DNA of 64,000 nucleotides, from the NCBI RefSeq assembly GCF_014863585.1, contig NZ_CP062253.1, forward strand, positions 3,374,501-3,438,500, read 5' to 3'. Every line of letters starts with the position of its first letter. Position 1 is the first letter of the stretch. Under the pieces are notes generated by a model, which had not been told where the DNA came from, did not search any database, and saw only the letters and a program-made list of their open reading frames with translations. Position numbers and translations under genes: made by a program. Of this stretch, positions 18,450 to 27,400 are shown one piece after another. This stretch comes from Pseudomonas gozinkensis. Its GTDB lineage: Bacteria; Pseudomonadota; Gammaproteobacteria; Pseudomonadales; Pseudomonadaceae.

Positions 18450-21400
18450 TCATTCGGTCCGGCCGTCGTCACCGCCGCGCTGGGCGGGGTGCAGCCGCTG
18501 GGCGGCGTTGCGCAACTGGGCGCTGAAACCTCTTGCCGGGCGCTGTTCCTGATGAGTTTCAGTGTTTGCCTGGCCTCGGGTCATTTGCGCCGGGTCAATG
18601 GTGAACAGCGACGGATCGCTGAGCAGCCCGTCGGCGCTGAGGCTGGTGCGCCCCTGACGCCCGAGAATCCACGCCAGGTCGAGGTCACTTTCAGCACGGC
18701 TGGCGCGCACGGCCTGAGACACAAACTGCCCTGGCACCAGGCCGAGCCCTGCACCTTTGGATTCGCTGGAAAACTCGCCGACGCTGGCAATGCGCAGATT
18801 CGCGCCGCCCGCGCCCCAGGTCGAGACCTCGAGCAGTTGCGCCTCGCGCTCGACCACCGGGGTGATGAAAACCGCCGGAGTGGGGTCTGGCAGCAGCAGA
18901 TTGCGGTGGCGACTGCTCGGGTCGTTGTCGAAAAAGTTGCCTTGCGGCGCGGCGATGAAAGGCGTGGCGATGTCCAGATTGATCACCAGTTCGGCCTGGT
19001 CGCTGGCGCCCGCGCGATCATTGATGGTGTAGGTGAAGATGTCGCGTAACACCTGGCCCAGTCCGGCAGCTGCCAGCACCTGCGGGTTGTTCTGGTCGAT
19101 GGTGTAGGTGTAGCTGCCGTCGGCGTTGATCACCAGGGTGCCGTACAGCCCGACGATTGGCTGGCCGATGACTCCGAAGGTTCCACTGCCGGACTCGGCA
19201 CCGGTACGGATCGCGACTACTTGCAGCGCATCGTTGCCGTCCACGTCGCTGTCGTTGGGCAACACATTGCCGGTGACTTGCGGCGCAGGCGTCTGGTCGG
19301 TGGCGATCGCGCTGTCGTTCTGCGCCACCGGTGCGTCGTTGGCCCCTTGAATGACCACGGTCAGGCGCGCGTCCGACGTGGCACCGGCGGTATCGCGCAT
19401 GCGGTAGGTGAACGTCTCGCTGAGGGTTTCGCCGGCCGTGCGCAAGGCCTGCACCAAAGGATTGCCGTTGTCGATCACGTAGGTGTAGCTGCCGTCGGCG
19501 TTGAGCGTCAGTTGGCCGTAAAGGCCGATCAACACCTGACCCGCTGCGCTCGACTGGCCGCCGGCGTTGCTGACACTCACCACTTGCCGGCTTTCGCCGT
19601 TGGCGACGCTGTCGACGTCGGTGTCGTTATCCAGCAAGTTGCCCGTGGCATTGCTGCCGGGAGTGCCATTAGCGACGCCACCCGCTTCCACGGCGACTGC
19701 GCTATCGTCTCGCGCCACTGGCGTGTCGTTGCGTCCTTCGATGGTAATGCGCAGCTCGGCAATGTCGGTTGCCCCGAACCCGTCACGCAGGGTGTAGCTG
19801 AACACGTCGGTGAGGGTCTGGCCACTCAGACGCAGGGCCTGGACTTCGGCCAGGTTGTTGTCGAGTTCGTAGTGCCATGTGCCGTCGGCGTTCAGTGTCA
19901 GGTCGCCATAACGACCGCGCAGAACGGTGCCCAACGTACCGGCAGTGCCGTTTTCGTTCAGACCACCGGTGCGCAGCGCAGAGACGGTGAGGGTGTCGCC
20001 CTCCAGATCCGTGTCATTGCCGATCACGTTGCCGCTCGGGTTGATGCCGCTCTGGCTGTTGTTTAGTCCGCCGGCCTCGACCGCAGTGGCATTGTCGGTG
20101 TTGGCCACCGGCGCATCGTTGCGGCCACGGATGATGATGTGGATTTCCGCCAGATCGCTTTGCCCGCCATTGTCGGTAACGCGATAGGTGAAGCGTTCGT
20201 TGAGAAACTGCAACGGGCCCAGCGCCTGAATGGCCGGGTTGCTGGAGTCGATGATGTAGGTGTAATTGCCGTCGGATCCGATGATCAATTGGCCGTAGAG
20301 GCCGTTGATCAGGGTGCCATTGGTGTTGTCGGTGCCCGGACTGACAGCATCCAGCGCGCCGCCGGCCGCTTCGGTGCCGAAACGGATGCCGGTCACGGTC
20401 TTGCCGTCGCCGGCATCGACGTCGGTATCGTTGGGCAGCACGTTGCGGGTCGGATTGACGCTGTTGCCTGCGCCGTTGTCGGCCACGGCCACCGCGACAT
20501 CGTTGGTGGCCACCGGCGCATCCCAGGCACCGTCGACACGGATGCTCAGTTGCGCGGTGTCCGTAGCCCCGACAGTGTCACGCATGCGGTAGGTGAAGGT
20601 TTCCACCAGTGATTCGCCGAGTTTCAAGGCCTGTACGGCCGCCAGATTGTTGTTGACCACGTAGCTGTAGCTGCCGTCGGCGTTGATCGTCAGCGTGCCA
20701 TAGAGCCCGACGATCGACTGGCCGGAACCCAGCGTGGTGAAGGCGCCGCCGGCCGCTTCGCTGCCGGTACGTACGCCGGTGACGGTTTTGCTGTCGCCGG
20801 CATCCACATCCGTGTCATTGCTCAGCACATTGCCCGTCGGGTTGATACCCGGTGTGCCATTGAGATTGCCACCGGCCTCGGCAGCCACCGCGCTGTCGTC
20901 GACCGCACGCGGATTATCGTTGGCCCCGCGAACAATGATGGTCAGCGTGGCGCTGCTGGTGGCGCCGGCCAGATCGCGGATCTGATAGGTGAAGATTTCC
21001 GTCAACGTATCGCCACTGGTGCGCAACGCCTGCACTTGTGGGTTGCCGTTGTCGACGATGTAGCTGTAACTGCCGTCGGCATTGAGCGTAAGGGTGCCAA
21101 AAGCGCCGGTAAAAGCCGTGCCGATCACGCCCGTCGAAAGCCCCTGGCGAACGCCGATGACGCTGAGTCGTTCACCGTTGCCATCCACGTCAGTGTCGTT
21201 GGAGAGCACATTGCCTGTCGGGTTGATGCCCGCCGTGGTGTTGTTCAGACCGCCGGCTTCGATGGCGGTGTTGCTGTCATTCTGTGCGACCGGCGTGTCG
21301 TTGCTGCCCTGGATGGTGATCGTCAGGGTCGCGGAATCCTGCGCCCCCAAGGCGTCGGCCACGCTGTAGGTGAAGTTGTCCGCCAAGGTGTTGCCGGCTC

Positions 21401-24400
21401 GCAAGGCCTGGACGGCCGCCATGCTGTTGTCCAGGCGATAGCTGTAACTGCCGTCGGCATTGAGGGTCAGCCAGCCATAAGTGCCGCGCAGTTCAGTGCC
21501 CAACGTGCCGGCAGTGCCTGTGCCAGCCTCGGTGCCGGTGCGCACGGACGACACGGCGCGGGTTTCGCCGTAATCATGGGCGGGAAGGTCGCCGGGGATT
21601 TCACCGCCGTCGACATCGCTGTCGTTGGTCAGCACATTACCGGTCGGATCCAGTCCCGGCTGGTTGTTGTTCAATCCTCCGGCCTCAACCGCCGTGGCGT
21701 TGTCATCGGCCGCCACCGGGTTGTCGTTCTGGCCGCGAATCAGCACGATGATTTCGGCGCTGTCGATTTCCGGTGTCGGACCCACGCCGTCGCTGACGGT
21801 GAAGGTGAAACGCTCGAGCAATAGCTGACTGCCCAGGCGCAACGCCTGGACATCCGGGTTGTTGTTGTCGAGCGCGTAGCTGTAGGTGCCGTCGGGGCGA
21901 ATGGTCAGTGTGCCGTACAGGCCGTTGATCACCGTACCGCCGGCCGCTACTGCGACTGGCGTTCCGGGATCGCCTTCGGCACCGGCCTTGATGAACGTCA
22001 CGGTCAGCGGATCGCCGTCCGGGTCGAAAGCGTTGGCGGTGGCATCGCCGATCGGATCGACACCCGCAGTGCCGTTGTTGACGCCGCCACGCTCGGTGGC
22101 GATAGATATGACGTTCTGCGCCACCGGCGGGTCGTTGACACCATGGACGGTAATGACCAGCTGGGCGGTATCGGTCAGCCCGGCAGTGTCGATAACGCGA
22201 TAAGTGAAGAATTCGGTCAGTGTCTGCCCCGGTGCCAAAGCCTGGACCGCCGCATTGGTGCTGTCGACATCGTAGAAGAAAGAGCCGTCGGCACCGATTC
22301 GCAGCGTGCCATACAGGCCAGCCACCACCGTGCCATTGGCCGATGTGGTGCCTGCCGTGACGCCGCTCAAGGTGTCGTTGAGCGGGTCGTAAGTGGCTTC
22401 GCTCTTGTTGATGACGCCATTGACTTTCAGTTGCTCGCTGGGGCGGTCGACCTGATCGACATCCTGGTCCACGCCATTGCCGCCCGGCTGATCAATGCTG
22501 CCCGGACGGCTCGGGAACAGGATCACGTTACCGCTCGGGTTGCTTTCCGTGGCATTACCGTTGGTGGACGCTGCCTGAGCCTGGGCCGCGTCGTCGCTGG
22601 CCACCGGGTTGTCGTTGGCGCCCTGAATCGTGATGCGCAACTGCGCCACGTCGTTCAGGCCGCCGGCATCGGTGACCCGATAGCTGAACACTTCGACCAG
22701 TTGCTGCCCGACACTCAGGCGCTGCACCGTGGTATTGGCGTTGTTGATCACGTAGCGGTAGGTGCCATCGGGGTTGATGGTCAAGGTGCCGTAAAGCCCG
22801 GCGATAGAGGTGCCGACTGCCACCGGACTGAAAGCGCCGGGTTGCGATTCCGCTACCGCACGAATGCCGGTGACGGTTTTGGTTTCGCCGTTGGCAAGGC
22901 TGTCGACGTCGGTGTCGTTGTCCAGCACATTACCGGTGGCATCGCTGCCCGGTGTGCCGTTGAGTACACCACCGGCCTCGACCGCCGTGCCTTGATCGTC
23001 GACGCCGACCGGGGTGTCGTTGGCGCCCTGAATAGTCACGGTCAGAGTGGCGGTGGCCGTTGCGCCGGCCAGGTCGGTGAGCACGTAGTCGAAGCGGTCG
23101 ATCAGGGTCTGCCCGGCCAGGCGCAAGGCCTGGACCGCCGGATTGTTGTTGTCGACGATGTACTGGTACGCACCGTTGCTGCCGACGATCAACCGCCCGT
23201 ACTGGCCAGTGATCGCCACCACGCCCTGCACGGGCGTCTGGATGCCGGAGCCGTTGCTCGGGCCGACCGAGGCGACGTGCAGTTGATCGGCATTGGTGGC
23301 GATGTCGACATCACTGTCGTTGGCCAGCAGGTTCCCGGTCGGATCGACACCGATCGCCGCATTGTTGGTGCCCCCGGCTTCGACGGCCGTCGCACTGTCG
23401 TTGACCGCCACCGGGGTGTCGTTGACCGGGTCGAGGATGATTTGCAGGGTGTCGGTATCGGTCAGTGAATCGCCGGCAGTGCCAGGCAGGCCATCGCCGT
23501 CGGCATCGCCATAGTTACCCTGATCGTTGCTGATCACGGTCAGGGTGTCGGTGCCATTGAAATTCGGATTGCCCAGATAGCGCAGGCTGGCCAGCGCGGT
23601 GTTGATATCCGCCAGGGTGCCGGTCAGGGTCAGGGTGGCGGTGTTGGCGCCGCCGACCGTGACGCCCGGCACCGTTGCCCCGAGAAACAGGGTGCCGTTG
23701 ACCACCTTCAGAATCACGCTGACCGTACGATCGTTGACGTTCGGGTCTCGGTTGGCGTCGATGTCCGCGACACTGATGCCACCGATGTTGAGCACCACGT
23801 CTTCCTGGCCGTGCTGAGTGCCGGGCAGGGTGTTGACCGGTGCATCGTTCTGCTCGACGTAACCGGCGTTGGCGGCCTGGGTATCGGCATCGCCCAGTGT
23901 GATGGTGATCTGACCGAGGGTGCCGCCATCGCTGTCGATCCGCACTCGCAGGTCGCCCACCGGTTGCGGATAACTGACCAGCCCGGCGGGCACATCAATG
24001 CGGAACACACCGAGCGGAAGTACGCCGAAGTGATACTGGCCATTGCTGTCGGTGACAGTGGTGAATTGCAGATTGTCGGCAGTGGTTTCCAGCAGACCGT
24101 CGGCGCCGGCCCAGGTCAGGGTCACGGTTTGCCCGGCGAGTCCGGCGCCATCGGGTACGCTGCTGCCGGTGGCCGACGCGGTATCGTTCCACAAGGTACC
24201 GGTGATGACGCCGAGTCCTGCATTGTCGCGCAGGATGTACTGGTTCGGACCGACGGTGCTGCCGGTCCGCTCACCGTCGATGGCTCCGTCTGTACCGACG
24301 CTGTTGCCGCCCCAACCAGTGAAGTCTTCGGGCAGGCTGCTCCAGGTCAGGGTCGCGTTGCTGCTGGCGATGATCGAGGCGTTGGGTAGCGTGACCTGAT

Positions 24401-27400
24401 AGACCACTTTGACCTGCGCACCGACATCCAGCTGATCGAAATTGACGCTGATCCCGCCTGCAGCACTGAAGCTGACACCGGCAGGCAGATTGCCCGGGCC
24501 GTAGAGCACGCCATTGATACTGACGCTGATCAGACTGTAATTGCTGCCGCCGGCAAAACTGTCGCTGACCCGTGTGTCGAAGGCCGGCAAGCCGCCGTTC
24601 TGGGTGAAACTCAGCTGGATCGTGGCAGTACCGGTGGTTCCGGACGGGTTGGGGTTGAAACCGGTGACTTGTTTGTCGAAGTTGCTGAAGCTCGGCTCGA
24701 CGATTTTTTCGAAGACCGTGTCGCTGTTGGCGCGGCCGACCCCGTTGACGATTTCATGGGCACTGGCTCCGAGCAGGGCTCCGGCGGCGTTGCTGGCCTG
24801 GTTGGTGACGCGGACGTTGAACTCGATCACCACACCTTCGAGGTCGTCGTCGGAACCACCGCCATTGACCACATTGCCGAGGTTGAACGTGATCACCTGA
24901 CTGCCGTCGGGATTGGTGACGATGGTCAGGCGGCTCGGATCAAACACGCCGTTGGGGCCCAGCCCCAGCAGATCGGGAGTAATCGGCAAGGCCTGCGGGC
25001 TGTTTTCATTGCCGTTGATGTTCAGCGTGCCGCCGACGATAAGGTTGGCATCGGTGGTCAGGCCGCCATCGGAAATGAAACCGATCCGCAAGGCATTCAC
25101 CAGCGCATCCGGGGAGATGAACTGCAAGCCATTGGCCAGGGTGATCTGAACTTGATAATTGGGGTTGTTGCCTTCCGGAACCAGTACCACCACCCGATAG
25201 CGGATGACTTCGCCGATGGTCACGGCTTCCTGCGCAGCGGTGGTCGGTGACGGGGCAGGGCTGTCCGGCAGGCCGCCGACACGGGAAATCTGGATGGCCT
25301 GGGCCACGGGTATCACCAGCACCGAGCTGTTGCGGTAGTCATTGAGGGAGCCGCCGTTGATCGGCCCGTCGACCCCGGTACGCTCGCCACTCTGGGTGCC
25401 ATCGAGGCTGGTCCATTGCACCACCGCAACGTTGGGAATCGTCGACTGCGCTGCGGCCGACGCGTTGACCACACCCGACAGGCTCAACACGATGCTGCCG
25501 CCCTTGGCGATGTCGATGTTGGCGCCGCTGGCGGTGCGTAACTGGCCGTTGACCAGTTCGAAGTCGATGCCACCGTTGTTGGTCGCGCCATTGAGGTACA
25601 GCACCCCGGTCAGGGTGATGTTGCTGAGCTGGGTCGGCAGGCTGTCGAAGAAACTGATGTCGAAGGCGCTGAAATCGTTGCCGCCATTGCCGTTGGACAG
25701 GGTGATGGTGAACGTCACAGTGTCGCCCTGATCGTAGCCTCCCAGGCCTGAGGTCGATGTCAGATTCTGAATCACCGTCAACGTCGGTTCGCGCACGGTC
25801 ACGGTCGGTTGGCCACCACTCAGGGCAACATTGCGGTCCACTGCGACATTGCCGTTGGGCGTGTCACCGTCAGGATCGCTGAACACCATTTGCGCATTGT
25901 TCTGCAGGGACTTGCTGGCCTGGTTGGCAATCACGTTGTTGGCCACCAGTTGCAAACGGATGACGAAGGTGTTGTTGCCGGTCAGGTTGTCGGCGGTTGC
26001 GCCGGAGATGCTGAACGTCCAGCGCGCATCCACGCCATCAGCGCCCAGTGCGCCACCCACACCGGTGAAACTGCTGACCACAATGCTGCCAGCGAAATCG
26101 GCCCCGAGGGCGCCACTGCCGGCACGGGTGGTGATGATCTGGTAACCGAGGCCGCCGTTGAAGCTGGTGTCCAGACGCATGCCCGGCGGAATCAGGTCTT
26201 CGATGCGCAGAGTTTGCGTGTTGCCTTCGGGCAGGGTGACGACGATGTCGTAGCGCATGCTTTCGCCGATCACCAGATCGCTGCCGGTGGTGTGCGAGGC
26301 GCTGGAATCGCCGTTGTCCAGCGTGCCGCCGGCGAAGACCTTAGTGATCGTCGGCGCCGCCACCTGCTGGCTCGACAGATCGGTGAGGTCGACGGGCGTG
26401 AAGTCGGTGCCGCCGTCGACACTGGCGTAATTGCTCAAGGTTGCCGTGCTTTGCAGACTGCGGCTGGCCTCGATGGTCGAGCTGACCACCACGTCGTAGC
26501 TGATCACGACCACATTGGCGCCGCTGTTATCGGCCGCCGTGCCGCTACGGCCGGCGAGCAGGGTGGCCTGGCCGCCGGCATCAAGGAAGGTGATCTGATT
26601 GCCTGACACGCTGTAGTCGACGCCGAGCACCAACGCCGTGCCGTCGCCGCGATAAATCTGCAGATTGGCCGCCGCCAGACTGCCGCCGACAAAACTCAGG
26701 CCGGAGGGCAGGGTGATGCTGGTTCTGACGTCAAAGGCGCCGCCGCCCCCCGAGTTCTCGATAGCGGTGACCAGGCGCAACCGGTCGCCACCGTCGATGC
26801 CGGTGATATTGCCGTCCACCGCCGCCAGATCGGTTACCCGCCCGTTGAACGGAGAACCCGCGCTGCCTGGCGGATTCCAGCTGCCGGTGGTGTTGCTGAC
26901 GGTGCCATTGGAGCCGGAGACCACACCATGCTTGATCGACAGCACCGGTTCGGCCACGGAAACAATGGCCACCACATCGGAGGAAATCAGCGTGCGGTCG
27001 GTGAGGGTGGTTTGCTGGCTCGATTGCGCCAGTACGTCCAGCGAACGCTGGTCGGCGAATGGTTGGTCGCCCACGCGCACGGTAAATCGCACGACAATAC
27101 GACTGCCCGTAGTGGTGGCGGTGACGAAGCTGCCAAAGTCGAAAGTCACCGAGTTGCCGACGCCACTGGTGACGGTCAGTACGCCACCGACGTTGGTATT
27201 GCCGGGGCCGATTTGCCATTGGCCGGGATCGCCGCCGGTTCCCCAGGTCACGCCGGAGACGTCGAACAACGGCAGCGGCAGGTAGGCCGTGAGTTTGAAC
27301 TGCTCGTAATCGCCAGTGACCAGGTCGTAGCTCAGTTCGAAGGTGACTTCATCGCCGGGCCGCAGCTCACCGTTGCCCGGAGGGGTGCCGTTATTGACCT

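Noticed and set aside
18990..23440. Periodic repeats considered as a CRISPR array or satellite DNA
   Set aside because: The period is ~330-450 bases, the units are diverged and stay in frame as protein repeats; there are no short identical repeats with spacers.
22143..23468. Long plus-strand open frames (up to ~440 codons) opposite the giant gene
   Set aside because: They mirror the low-complexity repeat coding of the minus strand, lack ribosome sites and families, and would overlap a gene with clear domains.
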